DNA from: Sipunculus nudus
Taxonomy: Eukaryota; Annelida; Sipuncula; Golfingiida; Sipunculidae
NCBI GenBank assembly: GCA_026874595.1
Contig: CM049315.1
Location: forward strand, 67,093,916 to 67,157,915
Direction: 5' to 3'
Length of the DNA stretch: 64,000 bases
Shown here: in pieces, positions 1-9,804 of the stretch
Layout of the letters: each line of letters opens with the position of its first letter
Numbering within the stretch: the stretch's first letter is position 1
Translations under genes and position numbers: made by a program
Notes under the pieces: model-generated
What the model was told of the DNA's origin: nothing
What the model saw: only the letters and a program-made list of their open reading frames with translations
Database searches by the model: none

Positions 1-571
1 AGCTCAGCTGACTTTCAGTAATGCTGAGCTATAGTGATGGGTCATTGTCCTTCAACCGTCTTGCCGGCCGGCTGTCCGTTAGCAGGGCACAAATTGTAAC
101 TCTAAGGGCTAGGATCATGAACCCTGTGCAGTGTTAGAGGTCCATGAAAAATCTCCTTGGAAACCTGACATTAGATCTCTGTTACATATATTTTTCGAGC
201 TATATGGGCTCAGAATTACCCCCCAGAATAATTTAAAATTTGACACCAAAGCAGGGCACAAATCATAACCACTGGATCTAAAATGTACTTTTTAGCTCAG
301 CTGAAAAAAATTCTTTGTGAACCTTAAATAAGGTCATGGTGATCTATATTCTGCAAGCTGTGTTCTGGAAAGATCAATTTCACTGGTTGAACCAGCAGCA
401 AAGTTCAGTCATGCCTAGTATCACTTTTTTGCCCTGAACCATCAAGTAGTGTGCTTTATGCGTATAAATCTTCCAGCCCCTCCCCAAAATTTTAATCAAT
501 TTTCTTCTAAATAAAACAAGCCATTATCTCATGCTTATCAGCTGAGCGCTGTGACCCATGGGTCCTTTGTT
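1..571 (-). mobile_element. Helentron-like non-autonomous repeat (family A), cut by window start
   Basis: It starts AGCTCAGCTGACT at the window edge and ends CAGCTGAGCGCTGTGACCCA then TGGGTCCTTTGTT. The interior carries the family A unit (GGGCACAAATTGTAAC, GGTCCATGAAAAATCTCC, ACATTAGATCTCTGTTAC). In reverse orientation the family shows asymmetric terminal inverted repeats (GCTCAGCTG) and a terminal hairpin, features known from Helitron2/Helentron elements. The classification is inference. Confidence 0.65.
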
Positions 572-1096
572 TATGTTAATCCTTGACAGGTTTTCATGGT
601 TTCAAATTTGTCATATGTTACACATCTGTTAAAAAATGCAAAACTTGGCCTTTATGGATCACACCAAATCAGAGCCTTACATTCTATAAAATCAGGCAGA
701 TTATCTACAGTTGAAGGGCTGAATGTCATACAGTAATAGACAAAGGCAGCCAGTCCTGACAGGAATGCTCCAAGACATTTCATGTCTAATGAATTCTACT
801 GTGTGGTAATTAATCCTTAGATGCAAGTATTGACCAGGAAAAACTAATAACATCAAGGAACAGACAGGTGGTGCTACCACTATACTTCATATCAGACAGT
901 AGTTGAGGCCTTACTGAAGGCATTTTAGATGTTGCTGCCTTCTAGTGATAAGTTCCCTGATAACTTAGTGAGACATAAAATTATTGATGACATAAGCAGC
1001 CAAATTTGCAGCTAGACTATTTTAATTCAAATGTAATTTGGAAATAATCTTGCATATACTTTTCTACATGGTATGAAAAATTTGAAATATTTTTAG
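572..1096. other. RAD50 intron, no further feature
   Basis: Between the family A repeat and the first exon in the window. A+T-rich, with no exon-like frame bounded by splice sites matching the RAD50 segment expected upstream. Confidence 0.7.
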
Positions 1097-1187
1097 ATGG
1101 ACAAGAATCCATCTTCTCCATTTGTGATAGCCAGAACTTTGATGAGGGACTTCAGAGATTGCAGAAGAAGAAAGATAATCTGATGGA
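1097..1187 (+). CDS. RAD50: RAD50 exon: end of ascending coiled coil before the zinc hook
   Basis: The exon follows an acceptor ending TTTTTAG and is 91 bp, entering with two bases of a codon and leaving with two. The translation contains SICDSQNFDEGLQRLQKKK, which aligns with the segment before the hook in animal RAD50 (vertebrate pattern VCGSQDFESDLDRL). The donor is GA/GTGAGT. A stop (GAG TGA) occurs at once if this donor is not used. The donor and the last exon bases lie in a 63-bp tandem duplication, so a second identical donor sits 63 bp downstream. The preceding exon is not in the window. Confidence 0.9.
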
Positions 1188-1304
1188 GTGAGTTCTCATA
1201 CTTCATTCACAGCACTTCTCTGTTGATAGGCTCAGTATTATGCTGATGGAGTGAGTTCTCATACTTCAATCACAGCACTTCTCTATTGATAGGCTCAGTG
1301 TTAT
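1180..1304 (+). repeat. 63-bp tandem duplication spanning a RAD50 5' splice site
   Basis: CTGATGGAGTGAGTTCTCAT starts at 1180 and again at 1243, and the two copies stay similar over the whole unit with a few substitutions. Each copy carries the last eight exon bases and the donor GA/GTGAGT. The second donor sits in intron 63 bp downstream. Using it would put TGA in frame immediately. Confidence 0.95.
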
Positions 1305-1999
1305 TGTGATGGTGTTATTTGGTTATTGCAAGGTTCCCATATGCCTGAAATACCTTAATGTATTTTCAAGTCATTTAAAGCTCATGAATTTAGCTGATTT
1401 GAAAATTCCCTGGAAAAAGACCTTGAATTCCATTTTCATGGTGTAACTGCTCTCTAATGGCTGGTTATTTAAGACTTGATCTCATTATTTTTTTAAACTA
1501 GACTTATAAAAATGGGGAATAAGAAAATAGAAAATGAGCATGATAGGACAACTAAGGGAGGGAGGGCTAGTGAAGGAGGATGTGCCAAAAAATGGACTTT
1601 AAGATCTGAATTAATATCCTGGAAAAACATTTTAAAGACATTAAAAATGATAAAATTTTTGAGAACCCTATATGGTATTCATGAGAAATCATTGGTATAG
1701 ACAAATTTGTGTGAGACAGCAGGTTGGTGTGCGTCTCTGGTTCTGCTTGAATTCAATTACTCTAACCATATTTTTTCTTCCAGTTTGCATGTTTGATGAA
1801 TAAGTTAAATTTTTTAACTTGGTAGTTCAGGAAAAGAGGATAAACTTGTAAAAATAGTTGTTTTGTATACAGGTTCTATTATTTAAAAAAATGTACTTTA
1901 ATGAGTAGTAAAAAAATGTTGGCCGGATGAAATTATTTTTGAAGGTTTGTCATGAAAAAGACAGAATCTAAGAAATTTTATTTATGTATTTGTAAACAG
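1305..1999. other. RAD50 intron, nothing notable
   Basis: A+T-rich sequence. A 62-codon frame at 1512 is Lys-rich by composition and has no support as a gene. Confidence 0.7.
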
Positions 2000-2135
2000 T
2001 CAAAAGGGGGCTTTACTGGCATCTGAGCGCATGTTTACCAAGTACGTGAATAAGTTGCAGCGAGAGGACCCACCGTGCCCATTGTGTAATCGCTGCTTTG
2101 ATGACCAGAAGGAGGTCCAGGACCTGATATATGAC
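2000..2135 (+). CDS. RAD50: RAD50 zinc-hook exon (CPLC motif)
   Basis: A 136-bp exon entering with one base that completes a GAT codon from the previous exon. It reads into RMFTKYVNKLQREDPPCPLC and then NRCFDDQKEVQDLIYD. The CxxC sequence CPLC is the RAD50 zinc hook (CPVC in vertebrates), where two RAD50 molecules each give two cysteines to a shared zinc ion at the apex of the coiled coils. The acceptor is GTAAACAG; the donor GAC/GTAGGT leaves phase 0, and joining to the next exon gives the colinear match YD-LTQKLS to vertebrate SD-LQSKLR. The ATG at 2031 is an internal methionine, not a start. Confidence 0.97.
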
Positions 2136-3215
2136 GTAGGTGATGGGGAGGTCATTGTATTACGGTGGAATCCCACACTTGCGACCACCTATGAGACTGA
2201 CCAGAGTGGTCATAAATTAGGGGTGGTCTTAAATTAGGGGTGGCCCTAAGTTACCAGGATAGTATCTTTTGGACCAAAAGAAGTCACCATACACGGGTCC
2301 CCAGATCCATGCTCTCTTGTAAAGGAGGTCAGATTAGCCATGGGCTTTTGACCAGTTCTACTTTTAAAAGAGTTTACCATAAGTTATGGAAAAAGTTCTT
2401 TGACAGACACCCATATTGTGGGGTGGTGGCAAGAAGGGGTTCCACTGCCTTGAAAACAAGAGAAAACCCTGAAACTGAATTGGGACTTTTCAAAGAAAAA
2501 AGTCAAGTAATTTAATAAGTCAAATAATTCAAGTAAGGAATTTGATAGGTCCAAAGAGAATCTGGTCTATTTATGTTTTGTTTCAGGAGCAAACTGTATA
2601 CCCACTGGACGATTTGCTATTTAGCGTTGATATAGCTTAAATTAATTAATATCAGGGTAAACTCCACAGGAGTTTAGGTAAGGGGTTTATTTGGGACAGG
2701 GAGTTTCATTTTAATGAATTGCTTGAAACCTTTATAGTGGAAAAGTACACCCATAAATTATATTTTTAAATAGTGCGTCTTTGCAGATTTCAAGAACAAT
2801 AAAAGATTATCTGTAGAGCACTTAACCATTATTCTGAGTAAGTCTTTCAGTGACATTACAAGCATGACAAGAGGAGATGTGAAAAAACCCTCTGTAGCTG
2901 CAGGAACCTAAATGGTACTCAGCAAATGATCCTTGTAAAAGCCATAAAAAAATGCAGAAAAAACAATTGAAGCCTCAAAGTAAGATTATAGATTTTAAGA
3001 AACTGCAATGTACTATAAGCTCATCAAAAAAAAAACACTCTTAGTGTAACTGTCGCTATTTTAATTCATTTTACCTTTTGGTGTTAATTTAATGGCTAAT
3101 AAGAGCTGTTGATTGTATGTTATTCAGATCAAATCATTGCACTTCTGGTCAGTGTACTCTCTGCTGACAGTAGCACGTAGCAGTTTTATATATATATATA
3201 TATTCTTTGCTACAG
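2136..3215. other. RAD50 intron with a short tandem duplication
   Basis: The phrase AAATTAGGGGTGG repeats at about 2214 and 2231. Otherwise A+T-rich, with a TA run close to the downstream acceptor. No gene seen. Confidence 0.7.
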
Positions 3216-3329
3216 CTAACACAAAAGTTGTCAATGGTCCCAGAAAAAGTGGCAACAGCAGAAAAAGAATACACAGAAACAGAAACCAAGTATGTTTCCA
3301 TGATTCAGTTAAAGCCTACTCGTGAGAAG
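3216..3329 (+). CDS. RAD50: RAD50 exon: start of descending coiled coil
   Basis: A 38-codon, phase 0 to phase 0 exon with acceptor TTTGCTACAG and strong donor AAG/GTAAGT. The translation begins LTQKLSMVPEKVATAEKEY and ends QLKPTREK, matching the vertebrate segment LQSKLRLAPDKL that follows the hook. It is the first part of the returning antiparallel coiled coil. A TA microsatellite lies just upstream of the acceptor. The next exon is 33 kb away. Confidence 0.93.
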
Positions 3330-3478
3330 GTAAGTCCAACAGCCAGCAGGTCATACACATGGCTAATTGTTACACACATTAACTAGAGAGAACTCTGTGT
3401 GTGTGTCATTCTTTGGAGAAAAATAAAAAAAATGTATAATTTATTAAAATGTATAATTTATTAAATATATATATGGAT

Positions 3479-3860
3479 GAACATAGAAATAGTGAAACTG
3501 GTCACCTGTGACACACAAGTCAGATGTTCTACCGGCTTCGCTGTTAAAGCAAGCTTCACTACCAAGTCCAGAAGGTACACTTTTCTGTGCATGGTTACAT
3601 TTACCCCCCTCTCCAGGAATGTTCTGTCTCTAGAATGTGGGACTTTACCCCGGGGGTCACTCAAGTGATCTGGGTGGGGCATTATTCCACACCACCAACT
3701 CATCCCAAAGCTGCCACAGATGTAACAGGTGAACATAGAAATAGGGCCAAATGTTCATTCAAACCCGTTGCCTGTGACACACAGTCATATGTTCTACCGG
3801 CTTCACTAATAAAGGAAGCTTTACTAGCAACACCAATAGGAATGCTTCTTTGGACATGAT
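3479..3860. repeat. Two copies of a SINE-like segment, 252 bp apart
   Basis: GAACATAGAAATAG starts at 3479 and 3731. Both are followed by CCTGTGACACACA, TGTTCTACCGGCTTC and an AAGCTT-containing tail. The tail resembles the SINE-like unit at 35700-36215. It lies near the start of the 33-kb RAD50 intron. Confidence 0.6.
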
Positions 3861-6800
3861 TACATATAGCTTATACAAGGATTACCTCTAAAGTGTAGCC
3901 ATCAGTTTCTCTTGGTGTTTAATAACATTGAATTCTGCCACAAGATGCTTTGATTCCAAACAAAACAGATGGAGCACAAGCTGACAGAAATTAAAATCCT
4001 GCATGCTCAAATAGATCAGGCCCCATATATGACCAGCACTAACTTGCCTTAAGATGTGTTTCCATAAGTTTTTATGAGGATCAATAAATACGCAATATTT
4101 TGTAAACCAACAGAAAAAAAAGACTAGAGGGATGCAGGACCTCACTCTACAAAAATTGCCCCCCCCCCCCCCCCAAAAAATAATAAATTAGATAAAAAAA
4201 AAATGCTAGAGGCAAAGAATCAGTTTACTCTGTGTGATAATTCTTTTGAGATGACTAGTTTCTGATTTTGTGTTTAACATTTCTGAAAATCTTTTTATGC
4301 AGTAAAAGTCTGTTATTTCAAACATATTTGATTACTGGTATATTGAATTTAATTTGAGACAGTTGATGTATGGTGGCTTGTGTGCCCATTTGTATGTTTA
4401 ATGTTCATACTCTGTGAGTGAGACTCAGTTCTCTGATTCACAGTACAAGATGACTTTGAGTCAACGTGACCTCTTGTGCAAGGGGACAGTTCAAACACTT
4501 GTTGTGGGGCATTTAACATGTAAACACTTGTGGCAGTTATCTGTCTGCATTGTTGTATTTCTATTAGATGTGCATATTTGAATATGTGTTTTCATATTCG
4601 TAGACCTGAATCCATTTGTTGCTACAGTTGCTGGCCACTGATGTTGGTCTATTTTCCTGACAATACTTTAAAATTATTCACATTTATTCCCATGTTTGAT
4701 CTGTAATAGTAGCAGTGTAACCTAATTAATGAATCAAACCACAATTAAACTTATATAAACTAAAATATATTCTTTACTATCTCTCTGCTTTCCTAAATGG
4801 ACTAATATCTGATACTTTGCCTTTTTTGACAAAGAAAATTTGGATAATGACAGACTGAGCAAATTTTTATCACCTGATGAATAGTAAAAGATAAAAGAGA
4901 TTATTGCAGTGCAGAAGGATATATCTCAAGTATTGTTGTGTAGAATGATGTGAGGCTGCTTAAAAACTGTTTGAAAGCCAGGTGAGGAGTACAGTGAACC
5001 TGTAGACTTAGAACAGTACAATGATGGAAGTAGAGAGAAGCTGTAGAGTTAGTACAGTACAACTTTTACTTTCATCAAGCAATGTGATGCCAGGTATTCT
5101 GACTTATGAGTACCCAAGGGATGGCTGTTTAATACTATATTTTATGGGAAGTTTGTATGATATAGTAATTGCTCCAATATACTGTTACATGTATATATAT
5201 AAATATGGGCTTTATTCTTTTGTACATTTAAAGATCAAATAAATGGATGTTATGAAAATATTGTTAATTTATGTCAAAATATGAAAAGAGAGAATTAAAG
5301 ATGCTGATAGAGTTCAGATCTGCTGTGTCAGTAGTGTAAATGACAGTCACAGTATTTAAAAGGTATATATAATTATATATATAGGTAGTCTAGTAGATAA
5401 AACAAGTGCTTGTGATATGAGTCTATAGTCTATACAGGTATGAATTTATGGCATGGGCTGTGCAAGGTCTAGAATATCAAGTCTAGGCAGCTGACATTGT
5501 CGGTGAGACCAGTTGCCGAGACATTTCATATATAAAACCTGATCCACAGGCATCTTTTTCTATATAAAAAAAGGTTAATTTAAGAGCATGGAAGGAGAAA
5601 GGATGGTTAAAAATTTGGTTAATGATTTATTTATTTTCTTGTTTATAACAGATTCAAATAGTGTACAGTCTGCTATCTCTGCAAAATTTAGTAGTACTGT
5701 GCACTGTTAAAATTCATTGTTTACCATTTAAATGGATGACTGGTTTGATGACAGGTAATTAACTATACACCATCTCAACACTATCATACATGAAAAATGG
5801 GGAAACTAACACTACGAAAAAGGGGGATATATAACTCAGGGTTTTACAACCTTAATAATCCTTAGAAGGGCATCAAATTTCAAATGCAAGATTAAAGTAT
5901 TTAAAAGACAAGGAATCTTAGGAAAAGTGAAAAGGAAATAGAAAAAAAGCTGACTATGTATTTATCAGCGTTTTCATGATTAATACTTAAGAAAACATCC
6001 TGGTGACTGAAACAATTAAATACTTTATAGCTATATCCAGCAAAAACAAACATACTTAACATATCCCAGAAGTATGTTATGTTTTATCATTCCCTGGAAT
6101 TAATAAAAGACTGCCTTCAAGTATTATACAGACCAAGCAGAACTGTGTCAAAAATTATAAATCTAGTCCCTTCAGGTTTAATATGTAAAAAATCTTCTGA
6201 AGTGTATGATTAACTTAATTCTTCTGTTTTAATAATTCCCAAACACACAGTTTTAGACACAGGAGGGAAGTATAGGCAAATTTATGTTCAGCTGTGGATG
6301 AGGTACAACCCTGAGCCTTCACATGTCATTAATATTACAGTAACACATCTATGTTATAATTGATGGTGGGCACTCTGGACGTATGTCATGAAACTCCTCA
6401 GTAATCATGCCCCGGACATGCACATTAATCTTGATCTGTGATGAATTATTGCCAAGTGTTCTCTAATGAAGGTCATTTTCTTTATTTCTCCTTAAATCCA
6501 GAGATATCTCACATGTTTGAAGTGCAACCTGTCAGCAACTGCGATTGAGTATCAAAGGCAGAAAGCAGTTTGTAACTCTGATCAGCGCCTAAGGCCCTCC
6601 GTATCTTAACATTTTCTGAGACTCAAATATGTAATTACAAATGTTCAGTTGTTCTTGGAGCAACAAACAATTTGATTCTATCAATAAAGTAAGTAGTAAG
6701 TAGGGTTTGAAATAGACCTTTGTTTTATCTATTGCTTATCAATTCACAAATTATTTTTAGGCATGTTATGTTTAGCCAATCTTCACTATATTAATTGAAA

Positions 6801-8508
6801 GCACCATCTGTCATATTTGGAATAAAACTGGTTTTCAAGTCCAAAATAATGAATGGGTAGGAGAAACTAGTAACCATTAATGTTTAATTTGTGTTAAACT
6901 TTCTAGCCAAAAAGGCAAAGTCCGAAAAACTTCACAGAGTACTAAATATGAAGAGCAAAATTTCAAGCCTTTGAATTTAAATTTTTTCAATTTAAATATT
7001 TTATACTCCATTTTACCATCCTGTGTCAACTTCTTTTTTTCTTAAAAGTTTATATATTGCAGTAATTACTTAGAATTCTACATATGGAAGTGACAGCCTT
7101 ATATGGGTTGGTTGTTTAGCTGGCAGGGAGTGGGGGGTTGGAATAGTACATTTAGTTCAAGCTGCAGTCAGGTTCAACATTTCTCACAGATTTATCAAGC
7201 TCACACAAACATAACACTTTACAAAGCTTCATAGCAACTTTAATACCTACAACATCCGATTGAACATCGTCCAAGTGTTATTGACACGAGAAGACCTCAA
7301 CTACCCAATTATCTAATATAAATTACACTAAGGTTGCTGTACATAAACAGTGCAGAAAAGATCGAGGAAGCAATCTGTATCATATCTAACAAACATTAAC
7401 AGTTTCTGTGTTTTATGACAGTTTCAACATGAGATAGACTGTTGATGTTATCAGTGTATGTTGAAGTGTATATAAACATAGTGGCTATTGGTTCACCTTG
7501 TTTAGATACCATTGTATAGTGTTAAGTAGGTCTTTTGTATAAGTAAGTACCTTAACTACCTGTTAATTGACTTAGGGTAATGAACATATGCCAGAGTTTA
7601 AGATCACAGCTACAAAAATAGGTTGTCAACACAAGGATTAAAGCAGATTTGCATAATCCCTTGCCCTTAAACACACTCAAGTATGGCTTACTCACAAAAC
7701 TTCACTTGCAGTTAAATACCAGATTACCAGCTGTATAGTATTTAACAAGAACTTAAGTGTTTTAGACAATATTGAAGTTTCTGTTACAGTTAAATTCTAG
7801 ATTACTTTCTTTACTCTAATGAAGTAACATTCAGACTTATATACATTCCAGTGGCATATAACAAATGAGCCTTTAAGAGCTTATATAGTATGTTTATTAA
7901 GTCAACAGAATAATATGAACAAATGTTGGTGAGTAAACATGACCATATGTTTGCTTGTACAACAGTTGCATCAACAGATTATTAAAGTTTTGTAAATGCT
8001 GCTGTGTGCGAGGTATATATTAATAGTGTTGTTAAAAAATAATCATTCAACAGATTACCAGACTTTTGTTGCTTCAGTTCTAAATTATGTGATAAGCCAT
8101 GCCTGACAAGGCCTGTTCATATATAAAAACCCAGTGTCTGCTACCCCATGAGGGTATGAATGATTTTAACATGTCAGGCCTTATTAAACATTCAGCATTT
8201 GGAAGTGCAATCAGTGTACAAAGTATAAAATCAACAAATCTTGTTTGAGAATAATGTGTAACCATGTTGTTCTTTATCAGTATGCTATGTTTAATATTGT
8301 AAGGGTTTGTTAAAAGTACAGGCTTTACAAGTGTTAAATCATTCAAATTTCATTTGATCCTTCCAGGTCATACATATACATGTCATACTGTCAGGCTTTG
8401 TTTTTTTTATATCTCATGTAATATGTGATGTTATTAACTTGTTTGTGTCTGTAACTGCTTGTTAATATATTTTAGTGCATCATCATGATTATCATTAAAC
8501 ATTAACAT
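3861..8508. other. 33-kb RAD50 intron, 5' part: no gene seen
   Basis: A+T-rich sequence with homopolymers near 4160-4200 and scattered TA runs. No RAD50-like exon, RNA gene or clear repeat boundary was recognised. The part nearest 8508 would be the 3' untranslated and downstream region of the nested minus-strand ORF. Confidence 0.6.
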
Positions 8509-9804
8509 TTACAAGTTTCCCATGGAATACAAATCAGAATACTTGGAAGACAGGTGCTTGCTGTAGCTTTCTCGGAAACGTTTCATCTGTCTGACCAGTT
8601 GCCGTCTTCGTTTTGGTTGCTGGAACCTCTCTGTGGAATCTGTGTCACCAAAAATGTCCAGGATACATGGGGTTGATGGTGACTCTAAATCAGACGTGTT
8701 ACTTGGTGATGTTTCTATGGGGTTTAGTCCAGTATCTGGTTTCATGAAGGTGACACCCTGCTGACGTTTCAGGACTCGCTTTTTCGGCCGCACTGGAGTC
8801 TGTTCAGGCGACTTTGTGGTTCTCCAGCTTTCCATACCAGTGGCAAGGCTGCTAACACTGCACGTTTCAGAAGAGAATTCAGATTCTTGTTTTGTAGTTG
8901 GAGCAATTGTATCATCTGAGCGAAGAACAAACGCTTCAACATCAGGTATCACAAAGGTCTTGTTGAGGTAGGCTACCTCATCTTTGGTTGATTTTATATT
9001 TTTCTTTAGACTAGATTCTGTTCGCTTACCTTTGCAAGACATATCATCAGTGTCTGTTGTACCAGATGGTGGTCTGTTCATGTCTATGTCATAAGTGTCA
9101 CTCATGCAGCAAGTACAGCAGCTAATATCACTGAGGTAGTGAGATGCCTTAACACCTATATTGCCCGAAACAGATTTGTGGTTGGAGCTGTCTGATGAGT
9201 AGTTGACTGTGCTGGAGAGAGGCAGACAAATGTCAGAACCAGAGTACTGCTGACGGAGGTTACCCTCAGACACTTTTATGATACTGCTGATGTCTTGGGT
9301 GGTTTTCTTCTGTGGTGTGTCCAGTTTTACAATGAAACTGAAGTTAACGGTCTGGTCGGGTGGATGCTGTTCACTGAAGCTGTAATTGCTGTCTGAGAGT
9401 TCGGCGCTGGGAGCGTAATCCAGGGTTACTGTGTCCCAAACAGATGATACTGCAGTCGTATTATCAGTAATCTTTCTCATGTGACCCTTCCAGGCCAGCT
9501 GATTGGCTGCCACAGAGCGTACATTTTGTCGTACCAATGGGCGTGACTGGAAATCGGCATCACTGCCCTGGTACTTCATGCAAGTTTTTTTTGTTGATTC
9601 TCTAAAAGCCTTCGATACAGCTAATGACCTCATAGACTGCTTATTGATTCTCTTCCTTTGGGGAAAGGGCAAACACATGAAATTGCAGTTCCTCTTGCCA
9701 GTGGCATGGATGCTGTGCTGTGTCTCATGCTGCATCTGGCTGATTGTCTGGGGCTGATTCCTTGGCAACTCCATCTTTATCACTTCATTTAAGGTCAGCA
9801 CCTC
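8509..9804 (-). CDS. Nested antisense gene, terminal exon: Ser/Thr-rich protein of unknown family
   Basis: The longest open frame in the window, lying antisense in the 33-kb RAD50 intron. It stays open to a TAA at 8511-8509. The open frame extends a little upstream to 9813, but without an ATG: on the minus strand the sequence there is CTATCTTTTGGTACAG then GAGGTG, which looks like a 3' splice site, so this is probably the last exon. The first in-frame ATG is at 9774 (about 421 residues). The product is Ser/Thr-rich and mostly disordered-looking, with basic stretches PKKRVLKR and PKRRRQLVRQMKR near the C-terminus (nuclear-localisation-like), a SPSTP site and the hydrophobic-acidic patch CILDIFGDTD just before them, and a Cys cluster SCCTCCMSD mid-protein. 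I do not recognise the family. Base composition is clearly less A+T-rich than its flanks. An ATTAAA poly(A)-like signal lies on the minus strand at 8295-8290. Confidence 0.7.
   Translation of the reverse strand, partial: EVLTLNEVIKMELPRNQPQTISQMQHETQHSIHATGKRNCNFMCLPFPQRKRINKQSMRSLAVSKAFRESTKKTCMKYQGSDADFQSRPLVRQNVRSVAANQLAWKGHMRKITDNTTAVSSVWDTVTLDYAPSAELSDSNYSFSEQHPPDQTVNFSFIVKLDTPQKKTTQDISSIIKVSEGNLRQQYSGSDICLPLSSTVNYSSDSSNHKSVSGNIGVKASHYLSDISCCTCCMSDTYDIDMNRPPSGTTDTDDMSCKGKRTESSLKKNIKSTKDEVAYLNKTFVIPDVEAFVLRSDDTIAPTTKQESEFSSETCSVSSLATGMESWRTTKSPEQTPVRPKKRVLKRQQGVTFMKPDTGLNPIETSPSNTSDLESPSTPCILDIFGDTDSTERFQQPKRRRQLVRQMKRFRESYSKHLSSKYSDLYSMGNL

Noticed and set aside
2031-2237. ATG at 2031 as a short separate gene
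   Set aside because: It is an internal methionine of the RAD50 zinc-hook exon. The reading continues past the donor only as intron.
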